In this document: positions 24,777 to 34,036 of the stretch, piece after piece
Layout: the number at the start of each line of letters is the position of its first letter
Position numbering within the stretch: position 1 is the first letter of the stretch
Source of the DNA: JALYNX01 sp040902845
Lineage (GTDB): Bacteria > Actinomycetota > Acidimicrobiia > Spongiisociales > ZC4RG35
Direction of reading: 5' to 3'
Assembly (NCBI GenBank): GCA_040902845.1
Contig: JBBDWM010000019.1
Location: 1-64,000 of the forward strand
DNA: 64,000 bases
Translations under genes and position numbers: made by a program
Notes under the pieces: model-generated
Databases searched by the model: none
What the model saw: the letters and a program-made list of their open reading frames with translations, nothing else
Told to the model about the DNA's origin: nothing

Positions 24777-26672
24777 ATGACATCGGCAACTGACCACTCC
24801 CGGTCACCCCGCTACCTGCTTCTTCTCTCCCTCGGCGCCCTCGGGGTGGTATATGGCGACATCGGGACCAGTCCCCTCTACGCCATGCGTGAGGCTTTCC
24901 ACGCCGCCGGCGACCTCGCGGTGACCAGGGCCAACGTCTTCGGTGTCCTTTCGCTCATGTTCTGGGCGCTGGTGATCATCGTTTCCCTCAAGTACCTCGT
25001 GTTCGTCCTGCGAGCCGACAACTCCGGCGAAGGCGGGATCCTGGCCCTCACGGCCCTGATCCTTCCCCCCAACCGGCGGATCAGGGTGAAGGGCCTGCAT
25101 CGGGTGCTCATCCTCCTCGGCCTGTTCGGGACGGCCCTTCTCTATGGGGACGGAATGATCACACCTGCCATCTCGGTGTTGTCGGCGGTCGAGGGATTCG
25201 AGATCGTGGCTCCGGCAATGGAAGCGTGGGTGATCCCGATCTCGATCGTCATCCTGATTGCTCTGTTTGCCATCCAGAGGACAGGGACCGGGACGGTCGG
25301 GGCGGTGTTCGGCCCGGTGATGATCGTGTGGTTCGCGACGATCGGGATTCTGGGTGCGGTCCAGATCGTGTCCGACCCAGGAGTGCTGGCGGCCCTGAAT
25401 CCCATTCATGGCGTCCGGTTCGTGGCTTCCCAGCCAAAACTGGCTTTCCTGGCCCTGGGGGCCATTTTCTTGGTGGCGACCGGTAGCGAGGCCCTGTACG
25501 CCGACATGGGGCACTTCGGGCGCCGCCCCATTCGGGTCGGCTGGGTCTTCGTCGTCTTTCCCGCCTTGATCTTGAACTACTTCGGGCAGGGAGCGCTGAT
25601 CCTGGCGAACCCTGACGCCATCGACAACCCGTTCTATCGGCTAGCCCCGAGTTGGGCACTGCTCCCGATGGTCCTCCTCGCCACTGCTGCCACAGTCATC
25701 GCCTCCCAGGCTCTGATCTCGGGTGCGTACTCCCTCACCATGCAGGCAGTACAGCTCGGTTTCCTTCCCCGTGTCGACATCGATCACACCTCGCCGCGGG
25801 AAGTGGGCCAGGTCTACGTCGCTTCCATCAACTGGGTCCTGATGTTTGCCTGCATCGGGTTGGTGCTGGCATTTCGCAGCTCGAGCAACCTGGCCGCCGC
25901 CTATGGGGTGGCGGTCACCTCGACGATGGTCATCACCACCCTTTTGCTCTACCGGGTCTCTCGTGAGCGCTGGGGATGGAGTCGTGTCAAGGCGGGCTGG
26001 GTGATGTCGGTGTTCCTCGCCGTCGATCTGGCCTTCTTCGCCGCCAACGTGGTGAAGATCCCGGCAGGTGGCTGGTTCCCATTGGTTGTTGGCGCCATCC
26101 TCTTCTTGATCATGACTACCTGGCGCCGGGGTCGTCGCGACCTGTCGCTGGAGATGAGACAGGGCCAGGTGTCGATCGAGCGCTTCATCGCCTCCATCGC
26201 CCAACATCCCCAACGCAGGGTTCCGGGCACCGCGGTCTATCTGATCCGGGAAGCAGGGTTCGCCCCTCCTGCCATGCTCGCGAACCTCAGACACAACGAG
26301 ATCCTCCATGACACCATCGTCCTGCTCACGGTTCGGGCGGCCAACGTGGCGAAGGTCCCGCAGGCGAGAAGGGCAACAGTCCACGATCTCGGGGACAACT
26401 TCTATCAGGTGATCCTCGACTACGGATTCATGGAGGAGCCCGATGTTCCCAGGGCCCTGGCCAGCATCGTTGACACCGAGTTCGGCTTCGACCCCTCGGA
26501 TGCCAGCTATTTCCTAGCCAAGGAGTCGGTGGTGGTGGAGCCGGGCTCAGGGCTGCGCAGCTGGCGCTCCCGTCTCTTCAGCCTCCTTCATCGCAATTCG
26601 TCCAGTGCCGCAGTCCAATACAGTCTTCCTTCTGACCAAGTCCTGGAGATCGGAACCCAAGTCCGCATGTGA
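24777..26672 (+). CDS. kup: KUP-family K+ uptake permease
   Basis: 631 residues. The N-terminal G-V-V-Y-G-D-I-G-T-S-P-L-Y-A is the KUP signature, followed by about 12 membrane helices to residue 450 and a cytoplasmic C-terminal domain (about 470-631). It imports K+ with protons. The leader between corA and kup is only 38 bp, too short for the c-di-AMP riboswitch that precedes some actinobacterial kup genes. It probably shares a transcript with corA upstream and ppa 12 bp downstream. Confidence 0.94.
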   Translation: MTSATDHSRSPRYLLLLSLGALGVVYGDIGTSPLYAMREAFHAAGDLAVTRANVFGVLSLMFWALVIIVSLKYLVFVLRADNSGEGGILALTALILPPNRRIRVKGLHRVLILLGLFGTALLYGDGMITPAISVLSAVEGFEIVAPAMEAWVIPISIVILIALFAIQRTGTGTVGAVFGPVMIVWFATIGILGAVQIVSDPGVLAALNPIHGVRFVASQPKLAFLALGAIFLVATGSEALYADMGHFGRRPIRVGWVFVVFPALILNYFGQGALILANPDAIDNPFYRLAPSWALLPMVLLATAATVIASQALISGAYSLTMQAVQLGFLPRVDIDHTSPREVGQVYVASINWVLMFACIGLVLAFRSSSNLAAAYGVAVTSTMVITTLLLYRVSRERWGWSRVKAGWVMSVFLAVDLAFFAANVVKIPAGGWFPLVVGAILFLIMTTWRRGRRDLSLEMRQGQVSIERFIASIAQHPQRRVPGTAVYLIREAGFAPPAMLANLRHNEILHDTIVLLTVRAANVAKVPQARRATVHDLGDNFYQVILDYGFMEEPDVPRALASIVDTEFGFDPSDASYFLAKESVVVEPGSGLRSWRSRLFSLLHRNSSSAAVQYSLPSDQVLEIGTQVRM

Positions 26673-26684
26673 GAGTGGGGCCCC

Positions 26685-27161
26685 GTGGAAGTGACGATGG
26701 TCGTTGAGATTCCCAAGGGGAGTCGCAACAAGTACGAGATGGATCATGAGACCGGGGAGATCTTCCTCGACCGGATGCTGTTCACTGCGACCCGCTACCC
26801 GGCCGACTACGGCTTCATCCCGGCCACCCTGGCCGAGGACGGGGATCCACTCGACATCATGGCGCTGGTCAGCGAGCCGACCTTCCCGGGATGTCGGATA
26901 CGAGTCCGCCCGATCGGAGTCTTCCTCATGGAGGATCAGGGCCACGCCGACCACAAGGTCCTCAGTGTCCCGCTCGGAGACCCGCTGTGGCCAGACGCCG
27001 AGAATCTCGACGACGTGCCGGCGCATGTGCTCAGCGAGGTGGAGCACTTCTTCCAGGTCTATAAGGAATTGGAGAAGAAGAAGACTGCAGTCATCGGTTG
27101 GCGCACCAAGGAGGAGGCGCTGACCGTCATCGAAAGGGCCCTCGAGGCCTATCCCCACTGA
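26685..27161 (+). CDS. ppa: Inorganic pyrophosphatase (family I)
   Basis: 158 residues from a GTG, or 154 from the ATG at 26697. Typical family I sequence: V-E-I-P-K-G-S-R-N-K-Y-E at the start, Y-P-A-D-Y-G-F-I-P, and the metal cluster D-G-D-P-L-D. The C-terminal F-x3-Y-K-x-L-E is present. It hydrolyses pyrophosphate to drive biosynthesis. It follows kup closely. Confidence 0.95.
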   Translation: MEVTMVVEIPKGSRNKYEMDHETGEIFLDRMLFTATRYPADYGFIPATLAEDGDPLDIMALVSEPTFPGCRIRVRPIGVFLMEDQGHADHKVLSVPLGDPLWPDAENLDDVPAHVLSEVEHFFQVYKELEKKKTAVIGWRTKEEALTVIERALEAYPH

Positions 27162-27250
27162 TCCTGCTGCTGCGGAGAGGTTTCGCACGACACCGGGTCG
27201 AAACTGGATATAGATTCCCCCGGGTCACACTGAATGGAGAGTCAGCCCGC

Positions 27251-29014
27251 ATGAAGCGCATCGTCGTAACCCTCGCCGCCGCATTGCTTGCGGTTTCGCT
27301 AGTTCCCATCGCCTCGGCCCAGGACGAGGATGATCTAGTCACCCTTCGCATCGGCCTTACCCAGGATTGGGACGGCCTCAATCCAGCCTTGAACTTCTCG
27401 GTGCCGAGCTACGACGTATGGAACCTCCAGTACGCGACGTTGACCGACAAGGCGGCCGATGATTTCGAAACGATCCCCGGTCTGGCCGAGTCTTGGGTGG
27501 CCTCGGACGACGGGCTCACCTTCACCTACACCTTGCGTGAGGGTCTCGTGTGGTCGGATGGTGAGCCGCTAACGGCTGAGGATGTGGCCTGGAACATCAA
27601 CACCGGTCGGGATCAAGAGTGGGACAACACGATCTCGACAGTTGCGAATCTCGAGGCGACCGCTCTAGACGACACGACCCTCGAGATAACCACCTCGGTT
27701 TCCGATCCCAAGCTGCCGACGATGGACATCTATGTGGTGCCCAAGCACATCTGGGAGCCGATTGCGGTCGACTACGACACCGCGACCCAATACGAGGCTG
27801 TTGACGGTGTAGGAAGCGGTGCGTTCATCTTGGAGGATTTCACGAAGGGACAGTCGGTGACGATGGTCGTCAACCCCGAGTTTTGGGGGTGGCAGGGCGA
27901 GGAACCGGCGATCGATCGGATCATCTTCCGGCTCTTCGAGAACCCCGACGCAATGGTGGCTGCTCTACAGCAGGGTGAATTGGATGCCATTCATGGTTTT
28001 CCTGCCGGCTCGTGGGACACCCTCGACGCCGATCCCAACATCGAGGTGGTTGCAGCCCAGCAAGGTGGCTTCGACGAGATCGCGATCAATGGTGCTGCAC
28101 TCCCGGACGGACAGCCGCATCTGGCGCTTCTCGACCTAGAGGTGCGCAGGGCGATCAGCTTTGCTGTCGACAGGGAAGCGATCATCGAGGATCTGTGGTT
28201 TGGGCAAGCTGCCGAGTTGGAAACCGTGAGCCCGTCGGCCAACCCCATGTGGATCCCCGAGATCGCTGAGGAGAACGCCTTCAGTTATGACCCGGATCGG
28301 GCCAACCAGATCCTGGACGATGCCGGGTATCTGGACACCGATGGCGACGGGATCAGGGAAATGCCAGACGGGACGAACCCCCTCATCCTCCGTCATGCCG
28401 TGAACACCGACGGTGACCTGGCTCCCACGATTGGCGATCTGTTCTCGGGCTGGATGGAGGCGATCGGGATCGGTGTCGAGATCGAGTCTTACGACCAGGA
28501 TGCTCTTTACGGTGTCATCGCCGAGGGAGACTATGACACCTTCTACTGGGGATGGGTGCCCTTCGTCGACCCCGATCTGATGCTCTACTACTTCACCGAG
28601 GCGGAAGTCGGCAACTACAACGATGCCAACTGGAGCGATCCCAGGTACGAGGAGTTGTATCTGGCGCAGAAGGTCGAATTGGACGAGGGCCGTCGGATCG
28701 AGATCGTCCACGAGATGTTGACCCTCTTCCACGACGCCGCGATCTATATCCCGCTCTATCTGGGGCCGGACCTCCAGGCATATCGGACCGACACCTTCGA
28801 AGGATGGGTCAAGCAACCCGCCGAGATCGGGGCGATCATCTTCTCCAACACCTCACCGAGTTACGTCCTTCTCAAGCCCGTGGGCGGGCAAGACGGCGGG
28901 TCCGACTCCAACAACCTGCTGATCATCGGCGGGGTGGTCGCGGCCGTCGTGGTTGTCGGTGGGCTTTTCCTGACCATGAGAAAGCGATCCACAACGGCAG
29001 ACGACCGGGAGTAG
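27251..29014 (+). CDS. ABC peptide/nickel-type substrate-binding protein with C-terminal membrane anchor
   Basis: 587 residues from the ATG at 27251. A Sec signal peptide (K-R-I-V-V-T-L-A-A-A-L-L, cleavage after A-S-A) has no lipobox cysteine. A full SBP family 5 fold follows, with W-D-G-L-N-P-A-L near the mature N-terminus, S-W-V-A-S-D-D-G-L-T-F-T-Y and the characteristic A-I-S-F-A-V-D-R-E-A. After it comes a hydrophobic helix N-N-L-L-I-I-G-G-V-V-A-A-V-V-V-V followed by basic residues M-R-K-R. The protein therefore seems to be held to the membrane by a C-terminal helix rather than by lipid, unusual for this family. It feeds the four downstream importer genes, which it precedes by a few bases. 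Confidence 0.87.
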   Translation: MKRIVVTLAAALLAVSLVPIASAQDEDDLVTLRIGLTQDWDGLNPALNFSVPSYDVWNLQYATLTDKAADDFETIPGLAESWVASDDGLTFTYTLREGLVWSDGEPLTAEDVAWNINTGRDQEWDNTISTVANLEATALDDTTLEITTSVSDPKLPTMDIYVVPKHIWEPIAVDYDTATQYEAVDGVGSGAFILEDFTKGQSVTMVVNPEFWGWQGEEPAIDRIIFRLFENPDAMVAALQQGELDAIHGFPAGSWDTLDADPNIEVVAAQQGGFDEIAINGAALPDGQPHLALLDLEVRRAISFAVDREAIIEDLWFGQAAELETVSPSANPMWIPEIAEENAFSYDPDRANQILDDAGYLDTDGDGIREMPDGTNPLILRHAVNTDGDLAPTIGDLFSGWMEAIGIGVEIESYDQDALYGVIAEGDYDTFYWGWVPFVDPDLMLYYFTEAEVGNYNDANWSDPRYEELYLAQKVELDEGRRIEIVHEMLTLFHDAAIYIPLYLGPDLQAYRTDTFEGWVKQPAEIGAIIFSNTSPSYVLLKPVGGQDGGSDSNNLLIIGGVVAAVVVVGGLFLTMRKRSTTADDRE

Positions 29015-29018
29015 TCAT

Positions 29019-30008
29019 CTGACCACCGACCAACGTCGGAGTCGGGGGCGAGGTCGGCTCGTCCTGCGTAAGGTGCTGGGCTCGTTGCTCACCCTCGTCT
29101 TCGTGTTGGTGTTCAACTTCTTCCTGTTTCGGGTGGTGCAGAGTGATCCCATCGGATCGTTGTTCCGGGGGCGGAATGTCCCGGCGGAGACGATCGAGAA
29201 TCTGCGCGCTTCCTTTGGGTTGGACCAGCCGATCGGCACCCAGTTTGTTCTCTACCTGAGAGAGACCACTCAGCTCAATCTGGGGATCTCCTATCAGACC
29301 AGGCAGCCGGTGTGGGACGAGATCGTGACCGCGATCCCGCCTACGGTCGCTTTGGTCGGTATCTCCGCGATTCTCTCCGCGGTCATCGGGACCATTGGAG
29401 GTGTGATCGCGGCTTGGCGCCGGAACACGTGGAAGGATCACACCATTACGTCGGGGACGATGGTGTTCTACGCCATGCCCGACTTCTGGCTGGGAATGAT
29501 TCTGTTGGTCCTGTTTGCCGTGGTCCTGGGGTGGTTCCCCGTTGGAGGGATCACGGACGCCGGATCGAACGAAACCGGCATTGCCCTGCTGCTGGATCAG
29601 CTACATCACATGTTCCTGCCCGCGCTGACACTTACCCTCGCCTATCTAGGTGAGTACACATTGGTCACCAGGAGCTCGCTGCTCGATGTCATGGGTGAGG
29701 ACTATCTGACAGTGGCGCGGGCCAAGGGGCTTCGCGACACAATGGTTCGCAACCGGCACGCGGTTCCCAACGCCCTGCTCCCGGTGGTCACCTTGACCGC
29801 GATCAACTTTGGGTTTGTGCTCTCCGGTGCGATCGCGGTGGAAGCCGTCTTTTCCTGGCCTGGGCTGGGAAAGGCCACCGCGGATGCCATCAGAGGGCCG
29901 GACTTGCCGATGCTCCAGGGTTTGTTCCTGTTGTTCAGTGGCGCGGTGATTGTCTTCAACCTGATCGCCGATCTCACCTATAGCTGGCTTGATCCCAGGG
30001 TGGATTGA
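29019..30008 (+). CDS. ABC peptide-type permease (DppB/OppB family)
   Basis: About 329 residues if translation begins at the CTG at 29019, which sits a few bases after a GGGAG sequence; the next candidate, GTG at 29073, would begin inside the first membrane helix and drop the basic N-terminal lead R-R-S-R-G-R-G-R. Six membrane segments follow. The coupling loop is around D-Y-L-T-V-A-R-A-K-G-L-R-D. N-L-G-I-S-Y is the usual DppB periplasmic motif. It pairs with the DppC-type permease. The family is firm; the start codon is not. Confidence 0.85.
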   Translation: MTTDQRRSRGRGRLVLRKVLGSLLTLVFVLVFNFFLFRVVQSDPIGSLFRGRNVPAETIENLRASFGLDQPIGTQFVLYLRETTQLNLGISYQTRQPVWDEIVTAIPPTVALVGISAILSAVIGTIGGVIAAWRRNTWKDHTITSGTMVFYAMPDFWLGMILLVLFAVVLGWFPVGGITDAGSNETGIALLLDQLHHMFLPALTLTLAYLGEYTLVTRSSLLDVMGEDYLTVARAKGLRDTMVRNRHAVPNALLPVVTLTAINFGFVLSGAIAVEAVFSWPGLGKATADAIRGPDLPMLQGLFLLFSGAVIVFNLIADLTYSWLDPRVD

Positions 30009-30010
30009 CC

Positions 30011-30901
30011 ATGACCAGCATCGCAATGCAACGTCGTCGGGCCACGGCGAGTCGGGTGTGGAAACAGTTCCGCAACTCGCGTCAGGGGATGATCGGTCTC
30101 GCAGTGCTGGCGTTGTTCATCCTGATGGCGTTGGCCGCGCCGCTGCTGGCTGATGTCAGGGAGCTGAACCCGGTCTTCGCCAGAGGAGCCGGCAACCCGC
30201 AGTGGGGGACACCGCCTGATTTCCCACCGCTCGGCACCGACCACATCCGACGTTCGGTTTGGGCCCAGTTCGTCTGGGGCTCGAGGGTCAGCTTGTTCGT
30301 GGGCCTTGCCGCCACAGTGCTCACGATCCTCATCGGTTCGGTGGTTGGTATCGTCTCCGGTTTCGTTGGCGGCCGTCTGGACGCGGTTCTGATGCGACTC
30401 ACCGAGTGGTTCCTGGTGATCCCCTTCCTGCCCCTGGCCATCGTCCTCGCTTCGGTCCTGGGACGAAACCTGTGGAACATCATCTTTGTGATCGGGATCA
30501 CCTCATGGCCGTCGACAGCTCGTTTGATCAGAGCCCAGGTGCTGACGGTGAAACAGAGGCTCTTCGTCGACCGCGCCCGCTCATTGGGGGCGAGTGGCTC
30601 GCACATCGTCGGGCATCACATCCTCCCCAACGTCAGCGGGCTCATCCTGGCCAACGCCACCCTGGCGGTGCCCATCTCGATCCTCACCGAGACCACGTTG
30701 TCGTTCCTCGGGCTCGGGGATCCCTCCTCTGCCTCGTGGGGCAAAACTTTGGAGGAAGCATTTGTCAATGGGGCGGTGGTTCGCAACGCCTGGTGGTACT
30801 TCCTACCTGCTGGTCTCGGGATACTCATCGTGGTGCTGGCATTCACCCTGATCGGGCGCACGCTTGAGGAGATCGCCAATCCCAGACTGAGTGGCCGGTG
30901 A
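30011..30901 (+). CDS. ABC peptide-type permease (DppC/OppC family)
   Basis: 296 residues from the ATG at 30011. The N-terminal OppC-type domain has F-R-N-S-R-Q-G-M-I-G-L near residue 19, followed by five or six membrane helices. L-G-T-D-H-I-R-R-S-V-W corresponds to the L-G-T-D-x-x-G-R-D motif. The coupling loop is V-D-R-A-R-S-L-G-A-S. It ends by overlapping the start of the first ATPase gene. Confidence 0.9.
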   Translation: MTSIAMQRRRATASRVWKQFRNSRQGMIGLAVLALFILMALAAPLLADVRELNPVFARGAGNPQWGTPPDFPPLGTDHIRRSVWAQFVWGSRVSLFVGLAATVLTILIGSVVGIVSGFVGGRLDAVLMRLTEWFLVIPFLPLAIVLASVLGRNLWNIIFVIGITSWPSTARLIRAQVLTVKQRLFVDRARSLGASGSHIVGHHILPNVSGLILANATLAVPISILTETTLSFLGLGDPSSASWGKTLEEAFVNGAVVRNAWWYFLPAGLGILIVVLAFTLIGRTLEEIANPRLSGR

Positions 30902-31863
30902 TGAGCGAACCGCTGCTCTCCATTCGAGACCTGACCATCACTTATCACACCTCTGGTGGCCCGGTGCCTGCGGTTCGGGGGGTCAGCTTTGACCTGGAGA
31001 AGGGCGGCTCGATGGGGCTTGCCGGTGAGTCGGGATGCGGCAAGTCGACGCTGGCCAACTCCCTTCTCCGTCTGCTCCCGGCGGACGCCGAGGTCACTGG
31101 TCAGATCACACTCGACGGCAAGGACGTGCTCACACTTTCGCCCGGCGGCCTCAGGGCGGTTCGATGGACCTCGGGCGCCATCATCTTTCAGGGGGCACTT
31201 CACGCTCTGAACCCGGTGCAGACCGTCGGTGACCAGATCGCCGAGCCGATGATGGTCCACGAGACCGCCGACAACGACAAGGTGGCTCGGGAGCGCACTA
31301 TCGAGTTGTTACGACGGGTGGGTCTGCCGTCGGGGCGCGCCGATTCCTATCCCCACCAGCTCTCAGGTGGCCAACGCCAAAGGGTTCTGATCGCCATGGC
31401 CCTTGCCTGCGATCCACTTCTCCTGATCGCCGACGAGCCGACCACCGCCCTCGACCTCATGGTTCAGGCCCAGGTACTCGCTCTGCTCGACGATCTCAAG
31501 CAGGAGCGGGACCTGACTCTGATGTTCATCACCCATGACCTCTCGGTGCTCACCTATGCATGTCGCCGGATGGCGGTGATGTATGCCGGGCGGATTGTCG
31601 AAGAGGGCCCGAGCTTCGAGGTGTTCGCCAACGCCTCACACCCCTACACCAGGGCCTTGGCCGCGGCCTTTCCCACCATCGGCGACCGGAGCTCGCGGAT
31701 GGCCCCCTCCGGGCTGGGTGGTGACCCGCCCACTCCGGGGGATTTGCCCCAGGGTTGCCCGTTCCATCCCAGATGCCCTCTGGCCGAAGACGGTTGTCTC
31801 GTAGAGGAGCCGCCGTTGCGAAAATCCGGAGCCGGGAGGAGAGCTGCGTGCATCCTGGTATGA
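30901..31863 (+). CDS. ABC peptide-type ATPase (DppD/OppD family)
   Basis: 320 residues from the ATG at 30901 (a GTG at 30898 is adjacent). Walker A is G-E-S-G-C-G-K-S-T, the signature L-S-G-G-Q-R-Q-R and Walker B L-L-I-A-D-E-P. The oligopeptide-type C-terminal domain has the Cys pattern C-P-F-H-P-R-C-P-L-A, which can hold an iron-sulfur cluster in Dpp/Opp ATPases. It pairs with the next ATPase, whose ATG overlaps its TGA. Confidence 0.93.
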   Translation: MSEPLLSIRDLTITYHTSGGPVPAVRGVSFDLEKGGSMGLAGESGCGKSTLANSLLRLLPADAEVTGQITLDGKDVLTLSPGGLRAVRWTSGAIIFQGALHALNPVQTVGDQIAEPMMVHETADNDKVARERTIELLRRVGLPSGRADSYPHQLSGGQRQRVLIAMALACDPLLLIADEPTTALDLMVQAQVLALLDDLKQERDLTLMFITHDLSVLTYACRRMAVMYAGRIVEEGPSFEVFANASHPYTRALAAAFPTIGDRSSRMAPSGLGGDPPTPGDLPQGCPFHPRCPLAEDGCLVEEPPLRKSGAGRRAACILV

Positions 31864-32813
31864 CCCCGCTGGTGGAGATCGAGGACCTCCACGTCGACTT
31901 TGGCCCCTCCCGAGCCGTCGATGGTGCTTCGCTCCATGTCGCGGCGGGTGAGGTGCTGGCCCTGGTCGGGGAGTCGGGGTCGGGAAAGACAACCCTGATC
32001 CGGGCTATCCAGGGTCTCCAGCAACCCAGCTCGGGAAGCATCCGGGTCGAGGGCAAGCCAATCGACGCCAAGACCAAGAAGTCGATCCAGACCATATTCC
32101 AGAACCCCGCCGTGCAAATGGTGTTCCAGGACCCAACCGGGGCGCTCAATCCCCGACAGACGCTTTATGAGGTAGTGGCCGAAGGCCTGCGCATCCATGG
32201 CCAACCCAAAGACGAAGAGGCCAGAGTTGCCCAGGCCCTGTCCCGGGCCGGTCTTCGACCCCCGGAACGGTTCTTCTCGATGTATCCGCACGAGATATCC
32301 GGTGGCCAGCGTCAGCGGGTGGTGATCGCAGGAGCCATGGTCATGGAGCCACGGCTTCTCCTGGCTGATGAGCCGGTGGCCAGTCTCGATGCCTCGATCC
32401 GAGGAGAGATCCTTGCCCTGATGCGGCATCTCGTGGACGAGACGGGTCTGGCGATCCTGGTGGTCACCCACGACCTGGGCCTGGCCTGGAACATTGCCGA
32501 TCGGGTGGCGGTGATGTATTTGGGTCGTATCGTTGAGACCGGGCCCACTGAGGAAATCCTCAATGACCCCAAACACCCATACACCAGGGCGTTGCTCTCG
32601 GTAGTTCCCGAGACCAAAGAGATGGAACAGCAGATCCTGGTAGGGGAGATTCCCGACCCGACCCGGATCCCGTCAGGTTGCCGTTTCCACCCCCGTTGCC
32701 CGCTGCTCCAATCGGGCACCCTGGCGCCCGAGGTGGCGGCCAAATGTTCCAGCGACGATCCCGGACCGGTTGCGGTCGGCGCCATTTCGGCAGCCGCCTG
32801 CTGGGCCGTCTGA
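31860..32813 (+). CDS. ABC peptide-type ATPase (DppF/OppF family)
   Basis: 317 residues from the ATG at 31860, giving an ATGA overlap with the previous stop; the frame is open further upstream but only inside the other ATPase. Walker A G-E-S-G-S-G-K-T-T, signature I-S-G-G-Q-R-Q-R, Walker B L-L-L-A-D-E-P, and the C-terminal oligopeptide domain with C-R-F-H-P-R-C-P-L. It completes a five-gene importer for a peptide or related solute. The operon ends here; a 7-bp repeat array follows. Confidence 0.93.
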   Translation: MTPLVEIEDLHVDFGPSRAVDGASLHVAAGEVLALVGESGSGKTTLIRAIQGLQQPSSGSIRVEGKPIDAKTKKSIQTIFQNPAVQMVFQDPTGALNPRQTLYEVVAEGLRIHGQPKDEEARVAQALSRAGLRPPERFFSMYPHEISGGQRQRVVIAGAMVMEPRLLLADEPVASLDASIRGEILALMRHLVDETGLAILVVTHDLGLAWNIADRVAVMYLGRIVETGPTEEILNDPKHPYTRALLSVVPETKEMEQQILVGEIPDPTRIPSGCRFHPRCPLLQSGTLAPEVAAKCSSDDPGPVAVGAISAAACWAV

Positions 32814-32816
32814 TCA

Positions 32817-32869
32817 CCGTTGACCGTTGACCGCGAACGGTTCACGGTGAACGGTAAACGGAGAACGGC
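32817..32869. repeat. Heptanucleotide tandem repeat, locus 4 (inverted arms)
   Basis: CCGTTGA twice, CCGCGA, then ACGGTTC, ACGGTGA, ACGGTAA, ACGGAGA, ACGG. The two arms carry the unit in opposite orientation. It fills the whole gap between the convergent ATPase and FAD-oxidase genes. Confidence 0.78.
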
Positions 32870-32872
32870 CGA

Positions 32873-34036
32873 TCAGACCATGTACGAGCGGGTCGGGGAC
32901 GCCTCGGTGAGGATCGCCCGGTCGGCCGCGAACGGGGCGATGTCCGCGTCGGTGGCACCGTCGATCGCCATGTCGACCAGGATCCGCCCCAGCAAAGAGG
33001 CGAATTTGTAGGCGTGGCCGGCGCCCACTGCGGTAAAGACGTTTTGATGCCCCGGAACCCGGTCCACTATGAAGTCCCGGTCCGGGGTCAGGGTGTAAAG
33101 ACAGGTCTTGGCCAGGTGTACTGCGCCATTGGCGTCGGGGAGATGACCGGCGACAAATCCGCGTACTGCCTCGTTGACATCGGTACGAGGCTCGAAGCTG
33201 CGAGCGTCGGGGTCGGTCACGATCTCACAGCGATCCCATGCCACCTTGACGGCCGGTTCGCCGACTATCGGGAATCCGTAGAAGCTGGGCTCGTCCATCC
33301 AGATCCAGATCGGGAACCGGCTCGGATGAAACGAGATCGGGTCGGTCGGCGTCAGATAGACCACCTGCTCCTGGGTCACCTCGAGGGGAAACTCGACGCC
33401 GAGATGGCTCAGCAGCCGATTGGTCCATGCTCCGGCGGTGATCACGACCTTCTCGGCCCGGTGGGAGGTGCCTCCTGCTACCACCTCGACCTCTTCCCCT
33501 GTCTCCCGGATCGCCGTCACCTCGGCGTCTTCGATCATGGTCGCCCCCTGCTCCCGGGCGAGTCGGCGATGGGTGGCATTGGCACGTGACGCCATAGCAA
33601 TGCCCGATCGTTCCTGATAAAGGGCGGTGACGTCGTCTTCGAGCTTCCATTGCGGCCACCGGCGCATGACCTCGCCGGCCGTCAACTCCTCGAAGGGGAC
33701 CTTCGTGGCAGTCATCGAAGACCGGTAGTCGTCGAGTCCGATCGAGGCACCGGCAGGTGCGAGGTCAAGGCCACCTGTGCGCAGCACGAGCTGCTCGCCG
33801 GACTCGACTTCGACCTGTTCCCAGGCGAGATAGGCCGACTTGGCGAGCTCGACGTAGCCAGGTGTGTGATAGGAGAGACGGATGATCCGGCTGTGATCCT
33901 CGGAGCCTCCGTTGACGTGACCCATCCCGAACTGCTCGATACCAAGCACCGAGTCTCCCAGACGCCGCGAGCCCCAGTAGGCGGCGGCACTTCCGATCCC
34001 ACCCATCCCGAGGACGATCAGCCGGTAGTCGGTCAC
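32873..34036 (-). CDS. FAD-dependent amine oxidase (monomeric sarcosine oxidase / N-methyltryptophan oxidase family)
   Basis: 387 residues. The FAD motif is L-G-M-G-G-I-G-S-A-A at about 9-18. Cys312 in K-T-C-L-Y-T-L-T-P-D matches the cysteine that holds FAD covalently in monomeric sarcosine oxidase. The enzyme oxidatively demethylates N-methyl amino acids to the amine, formaldehyde and H2O2. The start overlaps the stop of the Rieske oxygenase by 4 bp, so the pair is translationally coupled, suggesting stepwise N-demethylation of a quaternary amine such as glycine betaine or stachydrine. That pathway is inference from the pairing. Confidence 0.88.
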   Translation of the reverse strand: MTDYRLIVLGMGGIGSAAAYWGSRRLGDSVLGIEQFGMGHVNGGSEDHSRIIRLSYHTPGYVELAKSAYLAWEQVEVESGEQLVLRTGGLDLAPAGASIGLDDYRSSMTATKVPFEELTAGEVMRRWPQWKLEDDVTALYQERSGIAMASRANATHRRLAREQGATMIEDAEVTAIRETGEEVEVVAGGTSHRAEKVVITAGAWTNRLLSHLGVEFPLEVTQEQVVYLTPTDPISFHPSRFPIWIWMDEPSFYGFPIVGEPAVKVAWDRCEIVTDPDARSFEPRTDVNEAVRGFVAGHLPDANGAVHLAKTCLYTLTPDRDFIVDRVPGHQNVFTAVGAGHAYKFASLLGRILVDMAIDGATDADIAPFAADRAILTEASPTRSYMV

